A DNA stretch of 64,000 nucleotides, taken from Austwickia chelonae. GTDB taxonomy: Bacteria > Actinomycetota > Actinomycetes > Actinomycetales > Dermatophilaceae. Below the pieces are notes generated by a model. That model saw nothing but the letters and a program-made list of their open reading frames with translations. It did no database searches and was not told where the DNA came from. Made by a program: the position numbers and the translations under genes. Position 1 is the first letter of the stretch; each line of letters begins with the position of its first letter. This document shows, piece by piece, positions 26,902-36,039 of this stretch. The stretch is taken from positions 1,364,001-1,428,000 of the forward strand of contig NZ_CP031447.1 in NCBI RefSeq assembly GCF_003391095.1, written 5' to 3'.

Positions 26902-29900
26902 ATGGGTGACCTGATGCGACCACTCTCCTTCGACCACCTGATGAGGTGGGCCCAGGAGGAACTACGAACCGACCGGTCGATCTTCGGGGTGCGCCGCGAC
27001 CACTTCTGGAAAGCCACCGAACCGAGGCTGATCACCAATGCCTTCGGGGACCGGCTCGCGCTCCCGCTGGGCCCCGCCGCTGGGCCGAACACCCAGATGG
27101 CCCACAACATCCTGGCCTCCTATCTCGCCGGGGCCCGCTTCATGGAGCTCAAGACCGTGCAGAAGATGGACGGCGAAGAGATCCGACAGGCCGTTCCCAA
27201 ACCCTGCATCGACGTGCAGGACGAGGGATACAACTGCGAATGGTCCACCGAGCTGACCGTTCCCCAGGCCTTCGACGAGTACGTCCGCGCCTACTTCGCC
27301 ATCGCAGTGTTCTCCCGCGAATGTGAACTGGGGAGCCTGGACGACGTCGCCTTCAACATCAGTGTCGGCTACGACCTCGAGGGCATCCGAGGCGAGAAGA
27401 TCGACACCTATCTCGACCGGATCACCGATGCCTCGAACACCCCGGTGTGGCACGAATGCTTTTCCTGGGTCGAGGAGCACCTTTCCGAGTTCACCCATTT
27501 CACCCGCGAAGACCTCGATCGGATCGACCCCCGCCTCAGCAGATCCGTCACCTTGTCCACCCTGCACGGGTGCCCTGCCGACGAGATCGAACGGATCGCC
27601 GTCCACCTGTTGGTGGAGAAGGGGTTCAACACCTTCGTCAAAGGCAATCCGACGATGCTCGGATACGACTATGCGCGCAGCTCACTGGACCGGCTCGGAT
27701 ACGAATACCTCACCTTCGACGACCACCATTTCGTCGCCGACCTCCAGTTCGAGGATGCGGTCCCGATGTTCCACAGGCTGACTGCGGTCGCGCAGGAGAA
27801 CGGTCTGCGTTTCGGGGTGAAGCTCACCAACACCTTCCCGGTCCAGGTCGCCGCGGACGAGCTTCCCTCCGAAGAGATGTACATGTCGGGGCGGAGCCTG
27901 TACGTCCTGTCCCTCTCTCTGGCGCAGAAACTTTCGCACGCCTTCGAAGGAAAGCTGCCGATCTCCTTCTCCGGAGGGATCGACGCCTTCAACATCGCCC
28001 AGGTCCTGCGCACCGGCATCCAACCGGTCACTGTGGCCACCACCATCCTGAAACCCGGTGGGGTCACCCGGTTCAACCAGCTCGCCGATGAGGCCGCCGG
28101 AGCCATGTCGGACTACAGCGGCATCGACGTCGACGCGCTCGACCAGGCGGTGGAAGACCTTTTCGCCGGTGAGCGGTACCACAAACGGTGGCGGGAGAAG
28201 ATCCGCTCGCGGAAGACCTCGACGGCGCTCCCGCTCACCGACTGCTTCAAAGCGCCCTGCGAACACGGAGGATGCCCGGTCGAACAACAGATCCCCGAAT
28301 ACCTGGCGTTGACGGCAGCAGGCCGGTTCACCGAGGCCTTCTCCGTGATCGCCCTCGACAACACCTCACCGACCGTGACCGGGGTGCTCTGTTCCGAACA
28401 GTGCCGGGAACACTGCACCCGCCTCGACTACGACATCTCCATCGACATGCGCGGGGTCAAGCTGACCGCTGCCGACGGCGCCCAGGAGGAGTACATCGCG
28501 CGCACCGTGAGCCCGGACCTGCGCACCACGGCGAGAACGGCCGTCATCGGTGCCGGACCGGCCGGAATCGCAGCGGCGATCTTCCTGCGTCGCAACGGGA
28601 TGGAGGTCGAGGTCTTCGAGAAACTCAGTCACCCGTACGGCATCGTCAGCCACATCATTCCCGGCTTCCGTATCGACCGGGAACAGATCGACCGCGACTA
28701 CCGCCTAGCCACATCCCTGGGAGTGCAGTTCCATTTCGAGGCAGACCCCGACTTCGACGTCGTCGAGCTGAAGAAGGAGTACAGCCACGTCGTCGTGGCC
28801 ATCGGCGCCTGGGGGAAGGGGCAGAGCCCCGTCCGAGAAGGACAAGAACATGTCCTGGACGCACTCGACTTCCTGTGGCAGACCCAGAACGAGGACGGAC
28901 ACGACTACGGCCGCAGGGTCGCCGTCATCGGCGCCGGTGATGTCGCCATGGACTGCGTACGCACGGCTGCTCGTTGGCCCGGAGTCGAGGCGGCCGAGCT
29001 GGTCTACCGGCGTACCGAACCTTTCATGCCGGCCACCCAGCACGAGGTCAACACGGTGCGCGCCGAAGGCCTCACCATGCACGAACTCATCGCTCCGGTC
29101 TCCTACGACGGCAACACCTTGCGCGTCGAGAAGATGACACTCGGGCCGGTCGACGCCAGCGGACGACGCTCGGCCACCGGCACCGGCGAACACCTCGACA
29201 TGCCCTTCGACACCGTCATCGGTGCGACCGGCGCCACCGTTCGCAGCGGTGACTACACCCGCAACGGAATCGAACTCGACGCCCGCCGACACCCCGTCGT
29301 CGACGACCACCTCGCATGCACCGTGCCCGGGGTCCACGTGATCGGCGACGGACGACGTGGTCCGGCCACCATCGTGCAGGCCATCGCCGACGCGAAGGTC
29401 GCCTGCCGGGCCATCCTCGAATCAGAGGGCATCGTGCCCGACTACGCCCGTCCGCATCTCACCGTGCACCGCCCCGCCGCGGACGTCTACGCCCGCCGTG
29501 GGCTGATGATCGCCGAGATCAACGGACGCAAGGAAGGAGAACGCTGCCTGACCTGCCAGGACATCTGCGAGATCTGCACCGAGGTCTGCCCTAACCGGGC
29601 GAATGTCGCCATAGCCGTACCCGGTTTCGCGGACTCCCGCCAGATCGTCCACCTCGACGGGCTGTGCAACGAATGCCACACCTGCGGCACCTTCTGCCCG
29701 CACGCCGGACTGCCCTACAAGGACAAGCTCACCGTCTTCTGGAATCAGTCCGACTTCGAGGAATCCACCAACCCCGGCTTCCTGCACACCGGTGGACGCG
29801 CCTACCTGGTCAGGCTGCCCGGCGGCGACGTCACCCGGTACGACCGGGAACAGGACACCGGCACGGCAGACCCGTTGACCGTCGAGATGGCGGCTGTTCT

Positions 29901-29955
29901 CGACCAACTCGAGAGCCGCTACTCCTACCTGCTGGCCCCCACCGTGAAGGCGTGA
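26902..29955 (+). CDS. ygfK: YgfK-type flavin/Fe-S oxidoreductase of purine catabolism
   Basis: A 1,017-residue redox protein, close to E. coli YgfK in length. The N-terminal 430 residues resemble a dihydropyrimidine dehydrogenase-like barrel (LPLGPAAGPNTQMAHN, LHGCPADEIERI, GIQPVTVATTILKPGG). Then comes a cysteine-rich helical module (CFKAPCEHGGCPVEQQIPEY near 448 and CSEQCREHC near 500), an FAD loop GAGPAGIAAAI near 550 and an NAD(P) loop GAGDVAMD near 677. Two C-terminal ferredoxin clusters follow near 881 (CxxCxxxCxxCxxxCP) and 921 (CNECHTCGTFCPHAG). Long annotated as a selenate reductase subunit, it is now tied to reductive opening of purine rings in anaerobic urate degradation. It ends four bases before ssnA. 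Confidence 0.92.
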   Translation: MGDLMRPLSFDHLMRWAQEELRTDRSIFGVRRDHFWKATEPRLITNAFGDRLALPLGPAAGPNTQMAHNILASYLAGARFMELKTVQKMDGEEIRQAVPKPCIDVQDEGYNCEWSTELTVPQAFDEYVRAYFAIAVFSRECELGSLDDVAFNISVGYDLEGIRGEKIDTYLDRITDASNTPVWHECFSWVEEHLSEFTHFTREDLDRIDPRLSRSVTLSTLHGCPADEIERIAVHLLVEKGFNTFVKGNPTMLGYDYARSSLDRLGYEYLTFDDHHFVADLQFEDAVPMFHRLTAVAQENGLRFGVKLTNTFPVQVAADELPSEEMYMSGRSLYVLSLSLAQKLSHAFEGKLPISFSGGIDAFNIAQVLRTGIQPVTVATTILKPGGVTRFNQLADEAAGAMSDYSGIDVDALDQAVEDLFAGERYHKRWREKIRSRKTSTALPLTDCFKAPCEHGGCPVEQQIPEYLALTAAGRFTEAFSVIALDNTSPTVTGVLCSEQCREHCTRLDYDISIDMRGVKLTAADGAQEEYIARTVSPDLRTTARTAVIGAGPAGIAAAIFLRRNGMEVEVFEKLSHPYGIVSHIIPGFRIDREQIDRDYRLATSLGVQFHFEADPDFDVVELKKEYSHVVVAIGAWGKGQSPVREGQEHVLDALDFLWQTQNEDGHDYGRRVAVIGAGDVAMDCVRTAARWPGVEAAELVYRRTEPFMPATQHEVNTVRAEGLTMHELIAPVSYDGNTLRVEKMTLGPVDASGRRSATGTGEHLDMPFDTVIGATGATVRSGDYTRNGIELDARRHPVVDDHLACTVPGVHVIGDGRRGPATIVQAIADAKVACRAILESEGIVPDYARPHLTVHRPAADVYARRGLMIAEINGRKEGERCLTCQDICEICTEVCPNRANVAIAVPGFADSRQIVHLDGLCNECHTCGTFCPHAGLPYKDKLTVFWNQSDFEESTNPGFLHTGGRAYLVRLPGGDVTRYDREQDTGTADPLTVEMAAVLDQLESRYSYLLAPTVKA

Positions 29956-29959
29956 CGAC

Positions 29960-31285
29960 ATGATCATCGGAAATGGCCCGGTCATCACCCACGACCCGGA
30001 CAACCCCTTCATCGAGAACGGCGCGATCCGCATCGAGGGCGACACCATCGTCGATGTCGCCCCGGACACCGAACTGCGAGCTGCTCACCCCGAGGAGAAA
30101 TACGTCGACGTGGCCGGGCGAGTCATCATGCCCGGCCTGATCAATGCACACACCCACGCCTACAGCCATTACGCGCGAGGCATGGCGGCCAGCGAACAGG
30201 GCACCACCTTCACCGGGGTGCTCGAGAAACTCTGGTGGAAACTCGACCGACTGCTCGAACTCGAGGACGTCGAGCTCAACACGTCCACGACCTTCGTCGA
30301 ATCGATCCGCAATGGCGTGACCACCGTCGTCGATCACCACTCCAGCCCGTACGCCGTCACCGGGTCGTTGACGACCCAAGCCGAAGCAGCCCGAGCGCTC
30401 GGCATCCGCGCCAGCCTCTGCTACGAAACCTCGGACCGGGACGGACCGGAGATCCTCGCCCGACAGATCGCGGAGAACATCTCCTTCATGAAGGAGGCCG
30501 CAGCATCCTCCGACGACCTGGTCAAAGGGCTTTTCGGTCTCCACGCCTCGTTCACCGTCTCCCCGGAGACCCTGGAACGTTGCGTGACCGCCGTCCGTGA
30601 CGCGGGTGTCGACGGCTTCCACGTCCACACCGCCGAAGGCCCCGAGGACGAACCGGCCTGTGAAGGACTCACCGGACAGCGCATCGTCCGACGTTTCCAC
30701 GACGCCGGGATCCTCGGCCCCCGGACGATCCTGGTGCACTGCGTCCACATCGACGAGTCCGAACGGGAACTCATCAAGGAGACCGACACCTCCGTCGTCA
30801 CCAACCCCCACTCCAACATGGGCAATGCCGTCGGCGTGACCAAGGTCGTCGAACTGCTCCGGGCCGGTATCCGCTGCGGCCTGGGCACCGACGCCTACCT
30901 GTCCGACATGTTGGCCTCGGCCTCCGTGGCGAAGATCGCCCAGAGCCACCGACTCGGCGACCCGACCGTAGGCTTCATGGAAGCGGCCACCCTGCTCTTC
31001 CAGAACAACCCGGCCATCGCCGCCCAGTACTGGAAGAAACCTCTCGGAGTCTTCGCCCCGGGCGCCTATGCGGATGTCATCACCCAGGACTACCTGCCGC
31101 AAACGCCCCTGAACGGCGACAACGCCCTGGGACACCTGCTCTTCGGGATGGCCGGCGCGCTCACCCACGACACGATGGTCGCCGGGAAATGGATCATGCG
31201 GAACCGACAGATCCTCACCGTCGACGAGGCAGAACTTTTCGCCCGCTCCCGCGCTCGCGCCCCCAGGATCTGGGCCCGCATGTAA
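29960..31285 (+). CDS. ssnA: SsnA-type amidohydrolase of the purine locus
   Basis: A 441-residue metal-dependent hydrolase of the amidohydrolase superfamily. Motifs in order: PGLINAHTHAYSH (metal histidines, residues about 53-65), FHVHTAEGPEDE near 220, LVHCVHIDE near 258 and GLGTDAYLSDM near 310 (metal aspartate). Members of the SsnA group are purine or guanine deaminase relatives and accompany ygfK in anaerobic purine clusters. The likely job is hydrolytic cleavage of a purine-derived ring or amidine. The ATG is four bases beyond ygfK, and a strong terminator follows, marking the operon end. Confidence 0.9.
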   Translation: MIIGNGPVITHDPDNPFIENGAIRIEGDTIVDVAPDTELRAAHPEEKYVDVAGRVIMPGLINAHTHAYSHYARGMAASEQGTTFTGVLEKLWWKLDRLLELEDVELNTSTTFVESIRNGVTTVVDHHSSPYAVTGSLTTQAEAARALGIRASLCYETSDRDGPEILARQIAENISFMKEAAASSDDLVKGLFGLHASFTVSPETLERCVTAVRDAGVDGFHVHTAEGPEDEPACEGLTGQRIVRRFHDAGILGPRTILVHCVHIDESERELIKETDTSVVTNPHSNMGNAVGVTKVVELLRAGIRCGLGTDAYLSDMLASASVAKIAQSHRLGDPTVGFMEAATLLFQNNPAIAAQYWKKPLGVFAPGAYADVITQDYLPQTPLNGDNALGHLLFGMAGALTHDTMVAGKWIMRNRQILTVDEAELFARSRARAPRIWARM

Positions 31286-31290
31286 CTCAC

Positions 31291-31343
31291 GACGCCGGGG
31301 GTCTTTTCCAGAGCGACATCGGCCTGGAAAAGACCCCGGCGTT
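31291..31343 (+). terminator. Terminator after the permease-ygfK-ssnA operon
   Basis: ACGCCGGGGGTCTTTTCCA and TGGAAAAGACCCCGGCGT form an 18-bp stem with one bulged G and a 14-base loop. It lies a few bases past the ssnA stop and before the next ABC genes. Confidence 0.85.
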
Positions 31344-31367
31344 GATTCGCATGTTTGACTGAACCTC

Positions 31368-32135
31368 ATGACTCAGGCCTTGGAACTTGCAGGATTAGGG
31401 AAGTCCTTCGGTAACAAGGCTGCTGTCGACCAGCTCTACTTGGCCGTCCCCAAGGGGGTGCTCTTCGGGCTGGTCGGTCCGAACGGCGCAGGCAAGACGA
31501 CGACCTTGTCCATGGCGACCGGGCTGTTACGCCCGGATGTGGGGACCGCCCATGTCCTCGGGCACGACGTCTGGGCCGAACCGGCCAAGGCCAAGGCCTT
31601 GATGGGGGTGATGGCTGACGGGATGCGACTCTTCGACCGGCTTTCCGGGCGTGAACTCCTGCGCTACACGGGCCTGTTGCGGAGCATGGACCCTGCCGAG
31701 ATCGACCGGCGCAGTGCCGATCTCCTGGACGCTCTGGGGCTGTCCGGTGATGCGGACACCGTCGTCGCGGACTATTCCGCCGGGATGACCAAGAAGATCT
31801 CTCTGGCCTGCGCACTCCTCCACGCCCCAGGTCTGCTCGTCCTGGACGAACCTTTCGAATCGGTCGACCCGGTCTCCGGGGAGGTGATCCGGACGATCCT
31901 GCGCAGCTACGTCCGTTCAGGAGGGACCGTGGTGCTCTCCAGTCATGTCATGGAGCTGGTCGAACATCTCTGTGACGGTGTCGGAGTCATCGCCAACGGG
32001 CAGGTACTGGCCGTCGGTGCCACTCAGGACGTCTGCCAAGGCGTGTCGTTGCAGGAGCGTTTCCTGGCCCTGGTCGGTGTTTCGTCCGGCGATGAAGAAA
32101 GCGGTCTGACATGGTTGCAGTCCTCGTCCGACTGA
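31368..32135 (+). CDS. ABC-2 type transporter ATPase
   Basis: A 255-residue ATP-binding subunit: Walker A GPNGAGKTTT near residue 39, a signature DYSAGMTKKISLA near 130, Walker B LLVLDEPFESVDP near 152 and an H-loop SSHVMEL near 185. The signature (YSAGM rather than LSGGQ) is common in exporters of the CcmA/ABC-2 group. It overlaps the next gene, a large permease, by 25 bases, so the two are one unit. The substrate is unknown; position between the two halves of the purine locus may be accidental, because a terminator separates it from ssnA. Confidence 0.88.
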   Translation: MTQALELAGLGKSFGNKAAVDQLYLAVPKGVLFGLVGPNGAGKTTTLSMATGLLRPDVGTAHVLGHDVWAEPAKAKALMGVMADGMRLFDRLSGRELLRYTGLLRSMDPAEIDRRSADLLDALGLSGDADTVVADYSAGMTKKISLACALLHAPGLLVLDEPFESVDPVSGEVIRTILRSYVRSGGTVVLSSHVMELVEHLCDGVGVIANGQVLAVGATQDVCQGVSLQERFLALVGVSSGDEESGLTWLQSSSD

Positions 32136-33715
32136 AACTGGCCCTGCTGGGCCGGTCGTTCCGGCGTAGCGGGTGGTCCGCCTTCGGGATGGTGCTGGCC
32201 TATCTGTGGGCCGGATCGATCGTGCTTCCGCTCGGTCTGCTTCTCGTCTTCGCTCGTGGCGTGGACAGCGCTGCACTGGGGACGGTGGTCGTCCCGGCGT
32301 TCGCTCTGGTCACTTTCGGCTGGCTTTTCCTTCCTCTGCTCTTCTTCGGTGTGGACGAGACCCTCGATCCGGCGCGGTTCGCGTTGTTCCCGTTGACTGC
32401 CCGCCGGTTGCTGCCGGGCCTGGTCGTCGCCTCCTTCATCGGTGCGCCTGGGGCTGCGCTGCTGGTGCTCTCGCTGTGCCTGGTCATGGTCTGGAGTACA
32501 AGCCTGGTGACCACGGTGGCTGCTGTGGTCGCGGTGCCTCTCGGCGCGGTGACCTGCATTCTGATGAGCCGAATGTTGACCACCGCGCTCTTCGGGTCGT
32601 TGAGTTCTCGGCGTACCAAGGAGAAAGCAGCGGCGGTGGTGGCTTTGGGTGCGATGTTCCTCGGGATAGGGATGCAGCTCGCGGTGAAAGCAGTGCCCTT
32701 GCTCTTCCAGGGAGGGCAGCCGTCGGATTCGGCGCGGGTGATCGTGGGATTCGCGTCGTGGTCGCCCTTCGGGTGGGCGTGGTCGGTGCCTTACGACCTG
32801 GCGACGGGCCGTCCTGTCCTCGCCCTGGTGCATCTGGGGTTGGCCTGTGCTTTGGCTTTCCTGCTGTTCCGATGGTGGGAGCATTCTTTGGACCGTGCGC
32901 TCCTGGCTCCAGGGGCCGGTGAGGGCCGGGCCGAGATCATCCGGGACAAGGGACGCCTGGAACAGCTTTTCGGGCTGACACCGCGGGGTGCCGTCGCAGC
33001 CCGGGTGGTACGTACTTTCCTGCGAGACACCAGGATGAAGGTGCAGCTGATCAGCACGGCGGCCTTGCCGCTGATCATGATGGCTCCCACGTGGGTGGCC
33101 GGGTCGTTCTCGGAGGGTGATGCTTCCTTCGCCGCGGCGATGTCGGGGCCCGTGGTGGCGGCGATGGCGGGGGTGCTGCTGCTCAGCAGCTTGGCGATGG
33201 ATGGGACTGCGGCCCACATCCATGTCTTGTCCGCACTGCCCGGAAGCGACGACCGGTGGGGGCGGGTCTGGGCGCATCTGTTGTTGACCAGCCCGCTGGT
33301 CCTGCTCGCGCTAGTGGCCACGGTGTTCTTCGCGTCGGATATGGGGCAGTTCTTCGTCGTGACCGGTGTGACCTTCTGTGTGTTGTTCACCGGGTTGGGG
33401 GTGTCTGCTTGGGCGAGTTCGTTCGCACAATGGCAGGTGCCGCCTTCGGGTGGGAATGTTTTCCAGTCGGGCAGCGGGGAGAAGACCAGCTCGTTGGTGG
33501 TGACCTTGATGTATTTCCTCGGAGCCGTCGTGTGTTTGTTGCCGGTGATGCTTCTGGTGTTCGTTGTCCTGCAGGGTTCTTCAGGGGTAGGGCTGGTGTC
33601 ACTGTTTGTCGGCCCGCTCTGGGGGACGGGGGTCCTTTGGGTCGGATGCCGTTGGGGTGGCGCGGTGCTGGACAGGCGGTGGCCAGAGGCTTTGGCGTCG
33701 ATGCAATCCAGGTGA
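32111..33715 (+). CDS. ABC-2 type permease subunit, about 12 TM segments
   Basis: A 534-residue integral membrane protein with hydrophobic segments spread along its length (about residues 22-45, 55-78, 95-120, 122-145, 175-195, 240-258, 318-338, 355-375, 398-420, 425-448, 470-495, 500-518) and basic loops between. No peptidase or enzyme motif appears. It partners the ATPase encoded just upstream, whose coding region it overlaps by 25 bases. Similar large permeases with paired ATPases are common in Micrococcales without known substrates. ATG 32111 lies within the ATPase reading frame; translational coupling is likely. Confidence 0.85.
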   Translation: MVAVLVRLKLALLGRSFRRSGWSAFGMVLAYLWAGSIVLPLGLLLVFARGVDSAALGTVVVPAFALVTFGWLFLPLLFFGVDETLDPARFALFPLTARRLLPGLVVASFIGAPGAALLVLSLCLVMVWSTSLVTTVAAVVAVPLGAVTCILMSRMLTTALFGSLSSRRTKEKAAAVVALGAMFLGIGMQLAVKAVPLLFQGGQPSDSARVIVGFASWSPFGWAWSVPYDLATGRPVLALVHLGLACALAFLLFRWWEHSLDRALLAPGAGEGRAEIIRDKGRLEQLFGLTPRGAVAARVVRTFLRDTRMKVQLISTAALPLIMMAPTWVAGSFSEGDASFAAAMSGPVVAAMAGVLLLSSLAMDGTAAHIHVLSALPGSDDRWGRVWAHLLLTSPLVLLALVATVFFASDMGQFFVVTGVTFCVLFTGLGVSAWASSFAQWQVPPSGGNVFQSGSGEKTSSLVVTLMYFLGAVVCLLPVMLLVFVVLQGSSGVGLVSLFVGPLWGTGVLWVGCRWGGAVLDRRWPEALASMQSR

Positions 33716-33732
33716 GCGGTCAGTCCTGTTCG

Positions 33733-33900
33733 TCAGGGGAGTCTTCCGGCTTGGTCAACGGCATTTCGGCGACGATCGTGGATCGTTTCATTGTGATGAG
33801 AAATGCCATCCTTGATGGCGAGGGTCAGCCAGGCGATGGATATCATGAAGGCAATAATGAAAGAGATTGCGTACTTACCAGTGCTTTTTATCTGCGTGAC
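33733..33900 (-). pseudogene. Truncated copy of the 68-residue membrane protein at 35625
   Basis: On the minus strand IKSTGKYA joins directly to ISFIIAFMISIAWLTLAIKD, whereas the copy at 35625-35831 has 26 extra residues between these parts. The missing 78 bases lie between two AGATTGC repeats in the longer copy, so this is an in-frame slippage-type deletion that removed one TM segment. The C-terminus also runs on into unrelated sequence. Probably non-functional. Confidence 0.65.
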
Positions 33901-34107
33901 TTTTACGGGATTAGGTCTGTCCAACGGTTTCCGCCACAGCGACAATCCGTCCCTGAGCGGGGTCTCCAGGCCCGCGGACGCCTGGTGCGTGTCAACAGTA
34001 TCTCGCCCTCATGGCCGGCCACAGGCGCGGCGGTGGCCTCGACTCGGACTTGGAGCAAGGGCCAGCACGCTGAACCACCTGAGAAGCACCCTTGAACTGA
34101 ACTGATG
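33901..34107 (-). mobile_element. IS1380-family remnant (left copy)
   Basis: Minus-strand reading gives LLQVRVEATAAPVAGHEGEI, matching the transposase N-terminus of the intact element (HVRVDTAAVPAVAQAGG), followed after frame damage by LWRKPLDRPNPVKV, matching PWRKPLARHDPAKV. Only the first 60 or so codons and the upstream leader are left. A near-identical segment lies at 36046-36250. Confidence 0.75.
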
Positions 34108-34148
34108 CCGGTCATAGCTGCAATGGTAGGTGGCACCTGAGCGGGCCG

Positions 34149-34490
34149 GTCCACGATGACCTGGTGCAATGCATCTTCACCGCCGAGCGACTCAATGAGC
34201 TGTGGCTCACCGACATGACGGAACAATCCACCGCTGAGGACAAGCTTCATCTGTGTGCGGTCAAGGATGCCTGCTCAGGCTGGATCGTGGGCTACTCGGC
34301 GGAATCGCGGATGAATGCGCGGCTGGCGGGGAATGCGGTCGAGAAGGCTGTGGTCCATCACAGTGATGTGGCCGACTGCATCGTTCACTCGGACAGAGGA
34401 TCGCGATTTCGGATGAGGAAGCTGGTCCACACCTTGAACCGGCACGGCCTGGCCGAGTCGATGGGGCACGTAGGCACTGCCGGGGGTAAC
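34149..34490 (+). pseudogene. IS3-family transposase OrfB fragment
   Basis: The plus strand reads VHDDLVQCIFTAERLNELWL, TDMTEQSTAEDKLHLCAVKD, WIVGYSAESRMNARL and IVHSDRGSRFRM, an IS3-family integrase core containing the first two catalytic aspartates (LTD and HSD). The frame opens without a start and breaks soon after ESMGHVGTAGGNA, before the final glutamate region. Neither OrfA nor inverted repeats are visible. An old, internally truncated element. Confidence 0.85.
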
Positions 34491-34619
34491 GCCGGAAACC
34501 CTCCTACATGCGACGAGGACTGCTATGGCCATAATCTTTCGCAGTACGGTCAGCGCCAGCTGACCCCCGCTATACCAATCGCAGGGCCGGAGCTACGGAC
34601 AGCCGCCGTACGGACAGTA

Positions 34620-35015
34620 TGACCCCCGACCTGCAGGCGAGCCGCCGCCTCGGCTTGACCGCGACGCTCATCTGCGAGGACGGCTGCGAGTCCGAAGTCT
34701 TCTCCCTCATCGGGCAATATCTCGACCAGCTGCGCACCATGGCCGAGCAGCTCGGGGCTGGCCTCATCGCCGGGGAAACTCACGTCGTCCAGCGCCAGAA
34801 AACTCTTCGACTCCTTCAGCCACGGTGAGGTCGCCACTCTGGTCGTGTCCAAGGTGCGAACTTCTCCGTCGACCTGCCTGAAGCTTCCGCGGCGATCCAG
34901 GTCAGTGGGCGCCGAGTTCGCAGCTCACAGGCAGCGCTTCCTCGCGGAACAGGACTGCACCTACCGCATCGTCGACGTCGATGGCCTACCTCATCTCGAC
35001 CCGGCGAGCGACTGA
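34620..35015 (+). pseudogene. XPB-type DNA repair helicase, heavily deleted
   Basis: Pieces of an actinobacterial XPB (ERCC3-like) helicase follow one another with deletions and frameshifts. First is RRLGLTATLICEDGCESEVF then SLIG, joined directly to QYLDQLRTMAEQLGAGLIAG. In the next frame come KLFDSFSHGEVATLVVSKV, then ANFSVDLPEASAAIQVSG, joined to AEFAAHRQRFLAEQDCTYRI and VDVDGL before TGA 35013-35015. Two internal deletions remove the segments normally lying between these motifs, and at least two frame changes occur. The helicase N-terminal half is missing. A functional copy may exist elsewhere. Confidence 0.8.
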
Positions 35016-35066
35016 CAGGCTCGACAACGACCGGATGTCACCGTCGTGTCGACGGCTCACGCTCAG

Positions 35067-35267
35067 TCAGAATTGCTCCGCTTTCACGGCGCCCTTGTCA
35101 GTGCCCCTCTTCCACTCAATTAACGCGCCCAGAGCGGCACCGAGGAGGGCGCCGCCCAACGGGCCGATGGAGAGCGTCGAACCGACGGCCACCCCGAAGA
35201 TCAGACCCCAACCGACGAACATGGATCTGTTGTAACGCCTGAGGGTTTCCCGCGTACTCTTTTCCAT
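35067..35267 (-). CDS. Small glycine-zipper membrane protein
   Basis: A 66-residue protein starting at ATG 35267 behind AGAGGTAGAC: basic N-terminus MEKSTRETLRRYNRS, then two hydrophobic segments (residues about 16-32 and 34-48) with regular glycines (GPLGGALLGAALGALIEW), ending in a charged tail KRGTDKGAVKAEQF. The glycine spacing suggests tight helix packing, as in glycine-zipper proteins. It has a good ribosome-binding site and an intact frame, so it may be a real gene surrounded by pseudogenes. No family assigned. Confidence 0.5.
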   Translation of the reverse strand: MEKSTRETLRRYNRSMFVGWGLIFGVAVGSTLSIGPLGGALLGAALGALIEWKRGTDKGAVKAEQF

Positions 35268-35624
35268 GTCTACCTCTGAGACATCTGATGCGGTGGTGGA
35301 TGGTCTTATCTGTCTGCTGCACAGACTGGGAACTCCCAGTTCAAGAAGCACTGATACCCCTTCGCCCCTCCCGGCGAGCTGCGCGGCGCAGCCCAATTGC
35401 CAGAAAAAGGACGGCGTAGGCGGCCAACCCGCTCCACCCTGCACCTGGCTACCCCCAGGTGCGTTCCAGGGCAGCGTTCGTCATGGCCCACACCTTGAGA
35501 AGCTCTGACTCGAGCTGAGTCCCCTATTGCATCAAGGACCTTGCCACCTGCAGGGAAATTTCGTGTCGACTTCTACGGCGCACCACCCAAAGGCAAATTA
35601 TTCTATGCGAACTCGCATTATCTA
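35268..35624. other. Gene-poor stretch with a possible membrane-protein scrap
   Basis: About 357 bases with no intact gene. On the minus strand near 35345-35430 the reading SGLAAYAVLFLAIGLRRAAR looks like the last helix of a transporter permease, but it has a stop just before and no start. Taken with its neighbours, this is decayed DNA. Confidence 0.4.
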
Positions 35625-35831
35625 TTAGTGATCGTGGGCTACTTCATTGTGATAAGAAATGCCATCCTTGATGGCGAGGCCCAGCCAGGCGATGGATATC
35701 ATGAAGGCAATAATGAAAGAGATTGCCCCCACTGTAGGATTGGATTTTCCAGCCACTTGAGAAATAGCCATCATCGCCGCCAGCGTGATTGCGAAAAAGA
35801 TTGCGCACCTGCCTGTGCTTTTTATCTCCAT
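35625..35831 (-). CDS. Small membrane protein, two TM segments (full-length copy)
   Basis: A 68-residue protein with hydrophobic segments near residues 8-27 (CAIFFAITLAAMMAISQVAG) and 34-53 (ISFIIAFMISIAWLGLAIKD) and a polar end SYHNEVAHDH. ATG 35831 has no clear ribosome-binding site. A truncated copy lies at 33733. The upstream DNA (35930-36045) is exceptionally AT-rich for this genome, so the gene seems to be of foreign origin. Function unknown. Confidence 0.45.
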   Translation of the reverse strand: MEIKSTGRCAIFFAITLAAMMAISQVAGKSNPTVGAISFIIAFMISIAWLGLAIKDGISYHNEVAHDH

Positions 35832-36039
35832 GACTGTTTGGCTCCAGTTCCACTTCCAGTAGGTCCGGATCGCTGCCGTCGTGAGCCCGTGCGCCTCCGT
35901 GGCTTGCGGCTGACATGTAGAGTATACGCATGAAATGAATCAGATGGAAATTTACTTTTTTTACTATATAAAATTATAGAAGTATTAGATGTGGCGTATA
36001 TTTCATGTTTAAACGATTTATGATGATATGCTTGATTCA

